DNA of 64,000 nt from Zeugodacus cucurbitae (taxonomy: Eukaryota; Arthropoda; Insecta; Diptera; Tephritidae), in NCBI RefSeq assembly GCF_028554725.1, contig NC_071672.1, positions 30,276,944-30,340,943 on the forward strand. The letters run 5' to 3'. Numbering within the stretch: the first letter of the stretch is position 1; each line of letters starts with the position of its first letter. Positions 49,628-62,554 of this stretch are shown here, one piece after another. A program made the position numbers and the translations under genes. Below the pieces are notes generated by a model that saw nothing but the letters and a program-made list of their open reading frames with translations, had not been told where the DNA came from and searched no databases.

Positions 49628-52259
49628 TCTATACTAATATTATAAAGAGGAAATGTTTGTGTTTTTGTTTGTTTGTGTCGAATAGGCTCCGAAACTACTG
49701 AACCGATTTGAAAAATTCTTTCACCGTTGGAAAGCTATACTATCCCTGAGTGACATAGGCTATATTTAGTTTAACAAAAAAAAATAGGGTTCCTCACCAC
49801 AACTCCGATAATGTAAAAAAAATACCAAAAAAATTTCTTTAATCGCGAATGCTGCGAAAACGATTGAAGATATAACAAAGTGATGTACTACAATTTTGTA
49901 GAACTTATCATTATCTACAAAAACCGTCGTGACATCATATCTCTAACTATTATAGTTTTGTCGCAATAAGCGATTTTATATAAAAAAATGAATTAAAAGA
50001 CCACTACTTGAAAAGGCTCTTTATTTATACCTTAGTATTAATCCTTATCGAAGTAAATGATTTATTATTAGATTCTGGCATACCATTCAAAAGATATCAC
50101 GAGTTAAAAATTTTGAAATTTTTGAATGGTCCTGTGCGGAATTAAAAATAATTGTCGCTTGATAATCTATACTATCTATACTAATATTATAAAGAGGAAA
50201 TGTTTGTTTTTTTGTTTGTTTGTGTCGAATAGGCTCAGAAACTACTGAACCGATTTGAAAAATTCTTTCGCCGTTGGAAAGCTATACTATCCCTGAGTGA
50301 CATAGGCTATATTTAGTTTAATAAAAAAAATAGGGTTCCTTACCAAAACTCCGATAATGTAAAAAAAATACCAAAAAACTTTCTTTAATCGCGAATGCTG
50401 CGAAAACGATTGAAGATATAACAAAGTGATGTACTACAATTTTGTAGAACTTATTATTATCTACAAAAAACGTCGCGACATCATATCTCTAACTATTATA
50501 GTTTTGTCACAATAAGCGATTTTATATAAAAAAATTAATCTATACCAATATTATAAAGAGGAAATGTTTGTTTTTTTGTTTGTTTGTGTCGAATAGGCTC
50601 CGAAACTACTGAACCGATTTGAAAAATTCTTTCACCGTTGGAAAGCTATACTATCCCTGAGTGACATAGGCTATATTTAGTTTAACAAAAAAAATAGGGT
50701 TCCTTACCAAAACTCCGATAATGTAAAAAAATACCAATAAAACTATCTTTAATCGCGAATGCTGCGAAAACGATTGAAGATATAACAAAGTGATGTACTA
50801 CAATTTTGTAGAACTTATCATTATCTACAAAAAACGTCGTGACATCATAATCTATACTAATATTATAAAGAGGAAATGTTTGTTTTTTTGTTTGTTTGTG
50901 TCGAATAGGCTCCGAAACTACTGAACCGATTTGAAAAATTCTTTCACCGTTGGAAAGCCATACTATCCCTGAGTGACATAGGCTATATTTAGTTTAACAA
51001 AAAAAATAGGGTTCCTTACCAAAACTCCGATAATGTAAAAAAATACCAAAAAAACTTTCTTTAATCGCGAATGCTGCGAAAACGATTGAAGATATAACAA
51101 ACTATTATAGTTTTGTCGCAATAAGCGATTTTATATAAAAAAATTAATTAAAATACCACTACTTGGAAAGGCTCTTTATTTATACCTTAGTATTAATCCT
51201 TATCCAAATAAATGATTTATTATTTAAGATCGCTTCAAAACCTTTATAAATATAACTTTTTGAATTAATAGATTCTGACATACCATTCAAAAGATATCAC
51301 GAGTTAAAAATTTTGAAATTTTTGAATGGTCCTGTGCGGAATTAAAAATAATTGTCGCTTGATAATCTATAATATCTATACTAATATTATAAAGAGGAAA
51401 TGTTTGTTTTTTTGTTTGTTTGTGTCGAATAGGCTCCGAAACTACTGAACCGATTTGAAAAATTCTTTTACCGTTGGAAAGCTATACTATCCCTGAGTGA
51501 CATAGGCTATATTTAGTTTAACAAAAAAAATAGGGTTCCTTACCAAAACTCCGATAATGTAAAAAAAATACCAAAAAACTTTCTTTAATCGCGAATGCTG
51601 CGAAAACAATTGAAGATATAACAAAGTGATGTACTACAATTTTGTAGAACTTATCATTATCTACAAAAAACGTCGCGACATCATATCTCTAACTATTATA
51701 GTTTTGTCACAATAAGCGATTTTATATAAAAAAATTAATCTATACCAATATTATAAAGAGGAAATGTTTGTTTTTTTGTTTGTTTGTGTCGAATAGGCTC
51801 CGAAACTACTGAACCGATTTGAAAAATTCTTTCACCGTTGGAAAGCTATACTATCCCTGAGTGACATAGGCTATATTTAGTTTAACAAAAAAAATAGGGT
51901 TCCTTACCAAAACTCCGATAATGTAAAAAAAATACCAATAAAACTATCTTTAATCGCGAATGCTGCGAAAACGATTGAAGATATAACAAACTATTATAGT
52001 TTTGTCGCAATAAGCGATTTTATATAAAAAAATTAATTAAAATACCACTACTTGGAAAGGCTCTTTATTTATACCTTAGTATTAATCCTTATCCAAATAA
52101 ATGATTTATTATTTAAGATCGCTTCAAAACCTTTATATAACTTTTTGAATTATTAGATTCTGACATACCATTCAAAAGATATCACGAGTTAAAAATTTTG
52201 AAATTTTTGAATGGTCCTGTGCGGAATTAAAAATAATTGTCGCTTGATAATCTATAATA
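49628..52259. repeat. 2,632-bp module, copy 3
   Basis: Units start at 49628, 50175, 50539, 50851, 51375 and 51739, exactly 3,928 bp after copy 2, with all its derived markers. The empty transposon target palindrome is intact in the unit at 51375. Confidence 0.92.
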
Positions 52260-52624
52260 TCTATACTAATATTATAAAGAGGAAATGTTTGTGTTTTTGT
52301 TTGTTTGTGTCGAATAGGCTCCGAAACTACTGAACCGATTTGAAAAATTCTTTCACCGTTGGAAAGCTATACTATCCCTGAGTGACATAGGCTATATTTA
52401 GTTTAACAAAAAAAATAGGGTTCCTCACCAAAACTCCGATAATGTAAAAAAAATACCAATAAAACTATCTTTAATCGCGAATGCTGCGAAAACGATTGAA
52501 GATATAACAAAGTGATGTACTACAATTTTGTAGAACTTATCATTATCTACAAAAAACGTCGTGACATCATATCTCTAACTATTATAGTTTTGTCACAATA
52601 AGCGATTTTATATAAAAAAATTAA
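52260..52624. repeat. Single 365-bp hybrid monomer between modules
   Basis: This unit begins GTGTTTTTG and GTTCCTCACC like the first member of the 2,632-bp module but continues CCAATAAAACTATC and CGTCGTGAC with GTCACAATAAG and no tail, like the 364-bp CCAATAAAACTATC class. It is best read as the crossover monomer that joined copies 3 and 4. Confidence 0.75.
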
Positions 52625-55256
52625 TCTATACTAATATTATAAAGAGGAAATGTTTGTGTTTTTGTTTGTTTGTGTCGAATAGGCTCCGAAACTACTGAAC
52701 CGATTTGAAAAATTCTTTCACCGTTGGAAAGCTATACTATCCCTGAGTGACATAGGCTATATTTAGTTTAACAAAAAAAAATAGGGTTCCTCACCACAAC
52801 TCCGATAATGTAAAAAAAATACCAAAAAAATTTCTTTAATCGCGAATGCTGCGAAAACGATTGAAGATATAACAAAGTGATGTACTACAATTTTGTAGAA
52901 CTTATCATTATCTACAAAAACCGTCGTGACATCATATCTCTAACTATTATAGTTTTGTCGCAATAAGCGATTTTATATAAAAAAATGAATTAAAAGACCA
53001 CTACTTGAAAAGGCTCTTTATTTATACCTTAGTATTAATCCTTATCGAAGTAAATGATTTATTATTAGATTCTGGCATACCATTCAAAAGATATCACGAG
53101 TTAAAAATTTTGAAATTTTTGAATGGTCCTGTGCGGAATTAAAAATAATTGTCGCTTGATAATCTATACTATCTATACTAATATTATAAAGAGGAAATGT
53201 TTGTTTTTTTGTTTGTTTGTGTCGAATAGGCTCAGAAACTACTGAACCGATTTGAAAAATTCTTTCGCCGTTGGAAAGCTATACTATCCCTGAGTGACAT
53301 AGGCTATATTTAGTTTAATAAAAAAAATAGGGTTCCTTACCAAAACTCCGATAATGTAAAAAAAATACCAAAAAACTTTCTTTAATCGCGAATGCTGCGA
53401 AAACGATTGAAGATATAACAAAGTGATGTACTACAATTTTGTAGAACTTATTATTATCTACAAAAAACGTCGCGACATCATATCTCTAACTATTATAGTT
53501 TTGTCACAATAAGCGATTTTATATAAAAAAATTAATCTATACCAATATTATAAAGAGGAAATGTTTGTTTTTTTGTTTGTTTGTGTCGAATAGGCTCCGA
53601 AACTACTGAACCGATTTGAAAAATTCTTTCACCGTTGGAAAGCTATACTATCCCTGAGTGACATAGGCTATATTTAGTTTAACAAAAAAAATAGGGTTCC
53701 TTACCAAAACTCCGATAATGTAAAAAAATACCAATAAAACTATCTTTAATCGCGAATGCTGCGAAAACGATTGAAGATATAACAAAGTGATGTACTACAA
53801 TTTTGTAGAACTTATCATTATCTACAAAAAACGTCGTGACATCATAATCTATACTAATATTATAAAGAGGAAATGTTTGTTTTTTTGTTTGTTTGTGTCG
53901 AATAGGCTCCGAAACTACTGAACCGATTTGAAAAATTCTTTCACCGTTGGAAAGCCATACTATCCCTGAGTGACATAGGCTATATTTAGTTTAACAAAAA
54001 AAATAGGGTTCCTTACCAAAACTCCGATAATGTAAAAAAATACCAAAAAAACTTTCTTTAATCGCGAATGCTGCGAAAACGATTGAAGATATAACAAACT
54101 ATTATAGTTTTGTCGCAATAAGCGATTTTATATAAAAAAATTAATTAAAATACCACTACTTGGAAAGGCTCTTTATTTATACCTTAGTATTAATCCTTAT
54201 CCAAATAAATGATTTATTATTTAAGATCGCTTCAAAACCTTTATAAATATAACTTTTTGAATTAATAGATTCTGACATACCATTCAAAAGATATCACGAG
54301 TTAAAAATTTTGAAATTTTTGAATGGTCCTGTGCGGAATTAAAAATAATTGTCGCTTGATAATCTATAATATCTATACTAATATTATAAAGAGGAAATGT
54401 TTGTTTTTTTGTTTGTTTGTGTCGAATAGGCTCCGAAACTACTGAACCGATTTGAAAAATTCTTTTACCGTTGGAAAGCTATACTATCCCTGAGTGACAT
54501 AGGCTATATTTAGTTTAACAAAAAAAATAGGGTTCCTTACCAAAACTCCGATAATGTAAAAAAAATACCAAAAAACTTTCTTTAATCGCGAATGCTGCGA
54601 AAACAATTGAAGATATAACAAAGTGATGTACTACAATTTTGTAGAACTTATCATTATCTACAAAAAACGTCGCGACATCATATCTCTAACTATTATAGTT
54701 TTGTCACAATAAGCGATTTTATATAAAAAAATTAATCTATACCAATATTATAAAGAGGAAATGTTTGTTTTTTTGTTTGTTTGTGTCGAATAGGCTCCGA
54801 AACTACTGAACCGATTTGAAAAATTCTTTCACCGTTGGAAAGCTATACTATCCCTGAGTGACATAGGCTATATTTAGTTTAACAAAAAAAATAGGGTTCC
54901 TTACCAAAACTCCGATAATGTAAAAAAAATACCAATAAAACTATCTTTAATCGCGAATGCTGCGAAAACGATTGAAGATATAACAAACTATTATAGTTTT
55001 GTCGCAATAAGCGATTTTATATAAAAAAATTAATTAAAATACCACTACTTGGAAAGGCTCTTTATTTATACCTTAGTATTAATCCTTATCCAAATAAATG
55101 ATTTATTATTTAAGATCGCTTCAAAACCTTTATATAACTTTTTGAATTATTAGATTCTGACATACCATTCAAAAGATATCACGAGTTAAAAATTTTGAAA
55201 TTTTTGAATGGTCCTGTGCGGAATTAAAAATAATTGTCGCTTGATAATCTATAATA
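52625..55256. repeat. 2,632-bp module, copy 4
   Basis: Units start at 52625, 53172, 53536, 53848, 54372 and 54736, 2,997 bp after copy 3. All derived markers are present, including CTTTTACCG near 54,471 and the tail insertion near 54,244. The target palindrome in the unit at 54372 is intact. Confidence 0.92.
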
Positions 55257-58190
55257 TCTATACTAATATTATAAAGAGGAAATGTTTGTTTTTTTGTTTG
55301 TTTGTGTCGAATAGGCTCCGAAACTACTGAACCGATTTGAAAAATTCTTTCACCGTTGGAAAGCTATACTATCCCTGAGTGACATAGGCTATATTTAGTT
55401 TAACAAAAAAAAAAAAAGGGTCCTCACCAAAACTCCGATAATGTAAAAAAAATACCAAAAAAATTTCTTTAATCGCGAATGCTGCGAAAACGATTGAAGA
55501 TATAACAAAGTGATGTACTACAATTTTGTAGAACTTATCATTATCTACAAAAACCGTCGTGACATCATATCTCTAACTATTATAGTTTTGTCGCAATAAG
55601 CGATTTTATATAAAAAAATTAATTAAAATACCACTACTTGGAAAGGCTCTTTATTTATACCTTAGTATTAATCCTTATCCAAATAAATGATTTATTATTT
55701 AAGATCGCTTCAAAACCTTTATATAACTTTTTGAATTATTAGATTCTGACATACCATTCAAAAGATATCACGAGTTAAAAATTTTGAAATTTTTGAATGG
55801 TCCTGTGCGGAATTAAAAAAAAATAATTGTCGCTTGATAATCTATACTATCTATACTAATATTATAAAGAGGAAATGTTTGTTTTTTTGTTTGTTTGTGT
55901 CGAATAGGCTCCGAAACTACTGAACCGATTTGAAAAATTCTTTCACCGTTGGAAAGCTATACTATCCCTGAGTGACATAGGCTATATTTAGTTTAACAAA
56001 AAAAATAGGGTTCCTTACCAAAACTCCGATAATGTAAAAAAAATACCAAAAAACTTTTTTTAATCGCGAATGCTGCGAAAACGATTGAAGATATAACAAA
56101 GTGATGTACTACAATTTTGTAGAACTTATCATTATCTACAAAAAACGTCGCGACATCATATCTCTAACTATTATAGTTTTGTCACAATAAGCGATTTTAT
56201 ATAAAAAAATTAATCTATAGCAATATTATAAAGAGGAAATGTTTGTTTTTTTGTTTGTTTGTGTCGAATAGGCTCCGAATCTACTGAACCGATTTGAAAA
56301 ATTCTTTCACCGTTGGAAAGCTATACTAGTTTAACAAAAAAAATAGGGTTCCTTACCAAAACTCCGATAATGTAAAAAAAATACCAATAAAACTATCTTT
56401 AATCGCGAATGCTGCGAAAACGATTGAAGATATAACAAAGTGATGTACTACAATTTTGTAGAACTTATCATTATCTACAAAAAACGTCGTGACATCATAT
56501 CTCTAACTATTATAGTTTTGTCACAATAAGCGATTTTATATAAAAAAATTAATCTATACTAATATTATAAAGAGGAAATGTTTGTTTTTTTGTTTGTTTG
56601 TGTCGAATAGGCTCCGAAACTACTGAACCGATTTGAAAAATTCTTTCACCGTTGGAAAGCTATACTATCCCTGAGTGACATAGGCCATATTTAGTTTAAC
56701 AAAAAAAAATAGGGTTCCTTACCAAAACTCCGATAATGTAAAAAGAATACCAAAAAACTTTCTTTAATCGCGAATGCTGCGAAAACGATTGAAGATATAA
56801 CAAAGTGATGTACTACAATTTTGTAGAACTTATTATTATCTACAAAAAACGTCGCGACATCATATCTCTAACTATTATAGTTTTGTCACAATAAGCGATT
56901 TTATATAAAAAAATTAATCTATACCAATATTATAAAGAGGAAATGTTTGTTTTTTTGTTTGTTTGTGTCGAATAGGCTCCGAAACTACTGAACCGATTTG
57001 AAAAATTCTTTCACCGTTGGAAAGCTATACTATCCCTGAGTGACATAGGCTATATTTAGTTTAACAAAAAAAATAGGGTTCCTTACCAAAACTCCGATAA
57101 TGTAAAAAAAATACCAATAAAACTATCTTTAATCGCGAATGCTGCGAAAACGATTGAAGATATAACAAAGTGATGTACTACAATTTTGTAGAACTTATCA
57201 TTATCTACAAAAAACGTCGTGACATCATAATCTATACTAATATTATAAAGAGGAAATGTTTGTTTTTTTGTTTGTTTGTGTCGAATAGGCTCCGAAACTA
57301 CTGAACCGATTTGAAAAATTCTTTCACCGTTGGAAAGCTATACTATCCCTGAGTGACATAGGCTATATTTAGTTTAACAAAAAAAATAGGGTTCCTTACC
57401 AAAACTCCGATAATGTAAAAAAATACCAAAAAAACTTTCTTTAATCGCGAATGCTGCGAAAACGATTGAAGATATAACAAAGAGTTGTAGTGACTACAAT
57501 TTTGTAGAACTTATCATTATCTACAAAAAACGTCGCGACATCATATCTCTAACTATTATAGTTTTGTCACAATAAGCGATTTTATATAAAAAAATTAATC
57601 TATACCAATATTATAAAGAGGAAATGTTTGTTTTTTTGTTTGTTTGTGTCGAATAGGCTCCGAAACTACTGAACCGATTTGAAAAATTCTTTCACCGTTG
57701 GAAAGCTATACTATCCCTGAGTGACATAGGCTATATTTAGTTTAACAAAAAAAATAGGGTTCCTTACCAAAACTCCGATAATGTAAAAAAAATACCAATA
57801 AAACTATCTTTAATCGCGAATGCTGCGAAAACGATTGAAGATATAACAAAGTGATGTACTACAATTTTGTAGAACTTGTCATTATCTACTAAAACCGTCC
57901 CGACATCATATCTCTAACTATTATAGTTTTGTCACAATAAGCGATTTTATATAAAAAAATTAATTAAAATACCACTACTTGAAAAGGCTCTTTATTTATA
58001 CCTTAGTATTAACCCTTATCGAAATAAATGATTTATTATTTAAGATCGCTTCAAAACCTTTATATAACTTTTTGAATTATTAGATTCTGACATACCATTC
58101 AAAAGATATCACGAGTTAAAAATTTTGAAATTTTTGAATGGTCCTGTGCGGAATTAAAAAAAAATAATTGTCGCTTGATAATCTATACTA
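55257..58190. repeat. ~2.93-kb block, copy 1
   Basis: Units start at 55257, 55850, 56214, 56553, 56918, 57231 and 57599. The first three repeat 48332-49627. The fourth has CATAGGCCATATTTAG and AAAAAGAATACC. Then come a 51-bp-deletion unit, an AGAGTTGTAGTGAC unit without a tail, and the unit with the hybrid tail (with CTACTAAAACCGTCC near 57,886). The first unit's A-run before GGGTCCTC is 13 bases, near 55,405. Confidence 0.88.
57964..58190. repeat. Hybrid tail carrying short-form and long-form markers
   Basis: This tail has the long-form 41-bp segment (TTTAAGATCGCTTC) and long-form AATACCAC and TTCTGACATACC, but the short-form markers CTTGAAAAGGC and CTTATCGAAATAAATG, plus a private AACCCTTATC. 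It ends with the GGAATTAAAAAAAAATAATT variant shared with units starting at 48,332, 55,257 and 58,191. It is either a recombinant between the two tail types or a survivor of the ancestral long tail before its own substitutions. It is the only such copy seen. Confidence 0.8.
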
Positions 58191-60373
58191 TCTATACTAA
58201 TATTATAAAGAGGAAATGTTTGTTTTTTTGTTTGTTTGTGTCGAATAGGCTCCGAAACTACTGAACCGATTTGAAAAATTCTTTCACCGTTGGAAAGCTA
58301 TACTATCCCTGAGTGACATAGGCTATATTTAGTTTAACAAAAAAAAAAAAAGGGGTCCTCACCAAAACTCCGATAATGTAAAAAAAATACCAAAAAAATT
58401 TCTTTAATCGCGAATGCTGCGAAAACGATTGAAGATATAACAAAGTGATGTACTACAATTTTGTAGAACTTATCATTATCTACAAAAACCGTCGTGACAT
58501 CATATCTCTAACTATTATAGTTTTGTCGCAATAAGCGATTTTATATAAAAAAATTAATTAAAATACCACTACTTGGAAAGGCTCTTTATTTATACCTTAG
58601 TATTAATCCTTATCCAAATAAATGATTTATTATTTAAGATCGCTTCAAAACCTTTATATAACTTTTTGAATTATTAGATTCTGACATACCATTCAAAAGA
58701 TATCACGAGTTAAAAATTTTGAAATTTTTGAATGGTCCTGTGCGGAATTAAAAAAAAATAATTGTCGCTTGATAATCTATACTATCTATACTAATATTAT
58801 AAAGAGGAAATGTTTGTTTTTTTGTTTGTTTGTGTCGAATAGGCTCCGAAACTACTGAACCGATTTGAAAAATTCTTTCACCGTTGGAAAGCTATACTAT
58901 CCCTGAGTGACATAGGCTATATTTAGTTTAACAAAAAAAATAGGGTTCCTTACCAAAACTCCGATAATGTAAAAAAAATACCAAAAAACTTTTTTTAATC
59001 GCGAATGCTGCGAAAACGATTGAAGATATAACAAAGTGATGTACTACAATTTTGTAGAACTTATCATTATCTACAAAAAACGTCGCGACATCATATCTCT
59101 AACTATTATAGTTTTGTCACAATAAGCGATTTTATATAAAAAAATTAATCTATAGCAATATTATAAAGAGGAAATGTTTGTTTTTTTGTTTGTTTGTGTC
59201 GAATAGGCTCCGAATCTACTGAACCGATTTGAAAAATTCTTTCACCGTTGGAAAGCTATACTAGTTTAACAAAAAAAATAGGGTTCCTTACCAAAACTCC
59301 GATAATGTAAAAAAAATACCAATAAAACTATCTTTAATCGCGAATGCTGCGAAAACGATTGAAGATATAACAAAGTGATGTACTACAATTTTGTAGAACT
59401 TATCATTATCTACAAAAAACGTCGTGACATCATATCTCTAACTATTATAGTTTTGTCACAATAAGCGATTTTATATAAAAAAATTAATCTATACTAATAT
59501 TATAAAGAGGAAATGTTTGTTTTTTTGTTTGTTTGTGTCGAATAGGCTCCGAAACTACTGAACCGATTTGAAAAATTCTTTCACCGTTGGAAAGCTATAC
59601 TATCCCTGAGTGACATAGGCCATATTTAGTTTAACAAAAAAAAATAGGGTTCCTTACCAAAACTCCGATAATGTAAAAAGAATACCAAAAAACTTTCTTT
59701 AATCGCGAATGCTGCGAAAACGATTGAAGATATAACAAAGTGATGTACTACAATTTTGTAGAACTTATTATTATCTACAAAAAACGTCGCGACATCATAT
59801 CTCTAACTATTATAGTTTTGTCACAATAAGCGATTTTATATAAAAAAATTAATCTATACCAATATTATAAAGAGGAAATGTTTGTTTTTTTGTTTGTTTG
59901 TGTCGAATAGGCTCCGAAACTACTGAACCGATTTGAAAAATTCTTTCACCGTTGGAAAGCTATACTATCCCTGAGTGACATAGGCTATATTTAGTTTAAC
60001 AAAAAAAATAGGGTTCCTTACCAAAACTCCGATAATGTAAAAAAAATACCAATAAAACTATCTTTAATCGCGAATGCTGCGAAAACGATTGAAGATATAA
60101 CAAACTATTATAGTTTTGTCGCAATAAGCGATTTTATATAAAAAAATTAATTAAAATACCACTACTTGGAAAGGCTCTTTATTTATACCTTAGTATTAAT
60201 CCTTATCCAAATAAATGATTTATTATTTAAGATCGCTTCAAAACCTTTATATAACTTTTTGAATTATTAGATTCTGACATACCATTCAAAAGATATCACG
60301 AGTTAAAAATTTTGAAATTTTTGAATGGTCCTGTGCGGAATTAAAAATAATTGTCGCTTGATAATCTATAATA
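58191..60373. repeat. ~2.93-kb block, copy 2 (shortened)
   Basis: Units start at 58191, 58785, 59149, 59488 and 59853. The first four are partners of 55257-56917, with the same CATAGGCCATATTTAG and AAAAAGAATACC markers near 59,618 and 59,675. The fifth is a 521-bp 67-bp-deletion long-tail unit instead of the 51-bp-deletion unit, so this copy switches directly to the 2,632-bp module. Confidence 0.88.
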
Positions 60374-62444
60374 TCTATACTAATATTATAAAGAGGAAAT
60401 GTTTGTGTTTTTGTTTGTTTGTGTCGAATAGGCTCCGAAACTACTGAACCGATTTGAAAAATTCTTTCACCGTTGGAAAGCTATACTATCCCTGAGTGAC
60501 ATAGGCTATATTTAGTTTAACAAAAAAAAATAGGGTTCCTCACCACAACTCCGATAATGTAAAAAAAATACCAAAAAAATTTCTTTAATCGCGAATGCTG
60601 CGAAAACGATTGAAGATATAACAAAGTGATGTACTACAATTTTGTAGAACTTATCATTATCTACAAAAACCGTCGTGACATCATATCTCTAACTATTATA
60701 GTTTTGTCGCAATAAGCGATTTTATATAAAAAAATGAATTAAAAGACCACTACTTGAAAAGGCTCTTTATTTATACCTTAGTATTAATCCTTATCGAAGT
60801 AAATGATTTATTATTAGATTCTGGCATACCATTCAAAAGATATCACGAGTTAAAAATTTTGAAATTTTTGAATGGTCCTGTGCGGAATTAAAAATAATTG
60901 TCGCTTGATAATCTATACTATCTATACTAATATTATAAAGAGGAAATGTTTGTTTTTTTGTTTGTTTGTGTCGAATAGGCTCAGAAACTACTGAACCGAT
61001 TTGAAAAATTCTTTCGCCGTTGGAAAGCTATACTATCCCTGAGTGACATAGGCTATATTTAGTTTAATAAAAAAAATAGGGTTCCTTACCAAAACTCCGA
61101 TAATGTAAAAAAAATACCAAAAAACTTTCTTTAATCGCGAATGCTGCGAAAACGATTGAAGATATAACAAAGTGATGTACTACAATTTTGTAGAACTTAT
61201 TATTATCTACAAAAAACGTCGCGACATCATATCTCTAACTATTATAGTTTTGTCACAATAAGCGATTTTATATAAAAAAATTAATCTATACCAATATTAT
61301 AAAGAGGAAATGTTTGTTTTTTTGTTTGTTTGTGTCGAATAGGCTCCGAAACTACTGAACCGATTTGAAAAATTCTTTCACCGTTGGAAAGCTATACTAT
61401 CCCTGAGTGACATAGGCTATATTTAGTTTAACAAAAAAAATAGGGTTCCTTACCAAAACTCCGATAATGTAAAAAAATACCAATAAAACTATCTTTAATC
61501 GCGAATGCTGCGAAAACGATTGAAGATATAACAAAGTGATGTACTACAATTTTGTAGAACTTATCATTATCTACAAAAAACGTCGTGACATCATAATCTA
61601 TACTAATATTATAAAGAGGAAATGTTTGTTTTTTTGTTTGTTTGTGTCGAATAGGCTCCGAAACTACTGAACCGATTTGAAAAATTCTTTCACCGTTGGA
61701 AAGCCATACTATCCCTGAGTGACATAGGCTATATTTAGTTTAACAAAAAAAATAGGGTTCCTTACCAAAACTCCGATAATGTAAAAAAATACCAAAAAAA
61801 CTTTCTTTAATCGCGAATGCTGCGAAAACGATTGAAGATATAACAAACTATTATAGTTTTGTCGCAATAAGCGATTTTATATAAAAAAATTAATTAAAAT
61901 ACCACTACTTGGAAAGGCTCTTTATTTATACCTTAGTATTAATCCTTATCCAAATAAATGGTTTATTATTTAAGATCGCTTCAAAACCTTTATAAATATA
62001 ACTTTTTGAATTAATAGATTCTGACATACCATTCAAAAGATATCACGAGTTAAAAATTTTGAAATTTTTGAATGGTCCTGTGCGGAATTAAAAATAATTG
62101 TCGCTTGATAATCTATAATATCTATACTAATATTATAAAGAGGAAATGTTTGTTTTTTTGTTTGTTTGTGTCGAATAGGCTCCGAAACTACTGAACCGAT
62201 TTGAAAAATTCTTTTACCGTTGGAAAGCTATACTATCCCTGAGTGACATAGGCTATATTTAGTTTAACAAAAAAAATAGGGTTCCTTACCAAAACTCCGA
62301 TAATGTAAAAAAAATACCAAAAAACTTTCTTTAATCGCGAATGCTGCGAAAACAATTGAAGATATAACAAAGTGATGTACTACAATTTTGTAGAACTTAT
62401 CATTATCTACAAAAAACGTCGCGACATCATATCTCTAACTATTA

Positions 62445-62446
62445 TA
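62445..62446. other. TA target-site duplication, left
   Basis: The satellite reads AACTATTATA up to this TA and then switches to transposon sequence. The empty site in sister copies is AACTATTATAGTT (for example 47,763-47,775), so a single TA was duplicated, the signature of Tc1/mariner integration. Confidence 0.95.
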
Positions 62447-62465
62447 AAGGGTGATTTTTTAAGAG
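62447..62465 (+). repeat. Transposon terminal inverted repeat, left (transposase 3' side)
   Basis: AAGGGTGATTTTTTAAGAG is matched by the reverse complement of the other end, ACGGGTGATTTTTTTGAGG, with mismatches at positions 2, 15, 16 and 19. Mariner-family ends usually have imperfect repeats of about 20-30 bp, so this is on the short or diverged side. The outermost base next to the TA is A on both ends. Confidence 0.88.
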
Positions 62466-62554
62466 CTTGATAACTTTTTTTAAAAAAAAAACGCATAAAA
62501 TTTGCAAAATCTCATCGGTTCTTTATTTGAAACTTTTAGATTGGTTCATGACAT
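62447..62554 (-). other. Transposon 3' non-coding end
   Basis: This 108-bp stretch lies between the transposase stop and the left element end. It contains the inverted repeat, a run of seven T followed by ten A (62,474-62,490), and ACGCATAAAATTTGC. I see no clear polyadenylation signal that would decide a transcript end. Confidence 0.6.

Larger units (their letters stand above)
1..62446. repeat. Satellite array, left and main part (~364-bp monomers, some with 182/223-bp tails)
   Basis: About 150 head-to-tail copies of one monomer fill this stretch, all in the same orientation. Most are 363-369 bp from one TCTATAC(T/C)AATATTATAAAG to the next. Tailed units are about 546 bp (short tail) or 588 bp (long tail), and deletion classes of 312-313, 329, 339, 346 and 520-524 bp also occur. 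Copies differ mainly by a few substitutions and by A-run or T-run lengths. Stop codons close the frames and I see no gene, so the array is judged non-coding. No boundary is reached at position 1, which lies about 59 bases inside a monomer. Satellite identity is read directly from the sequence; the chromosomal location is unknown. Confidence 0.98.

Noticed and set aside
1..62446. CRISPR array suggested by regular repetition
   Set aside because: The repeated unit is the whole ~364-bp sequence with no unique spacers, and no cas genes are present.
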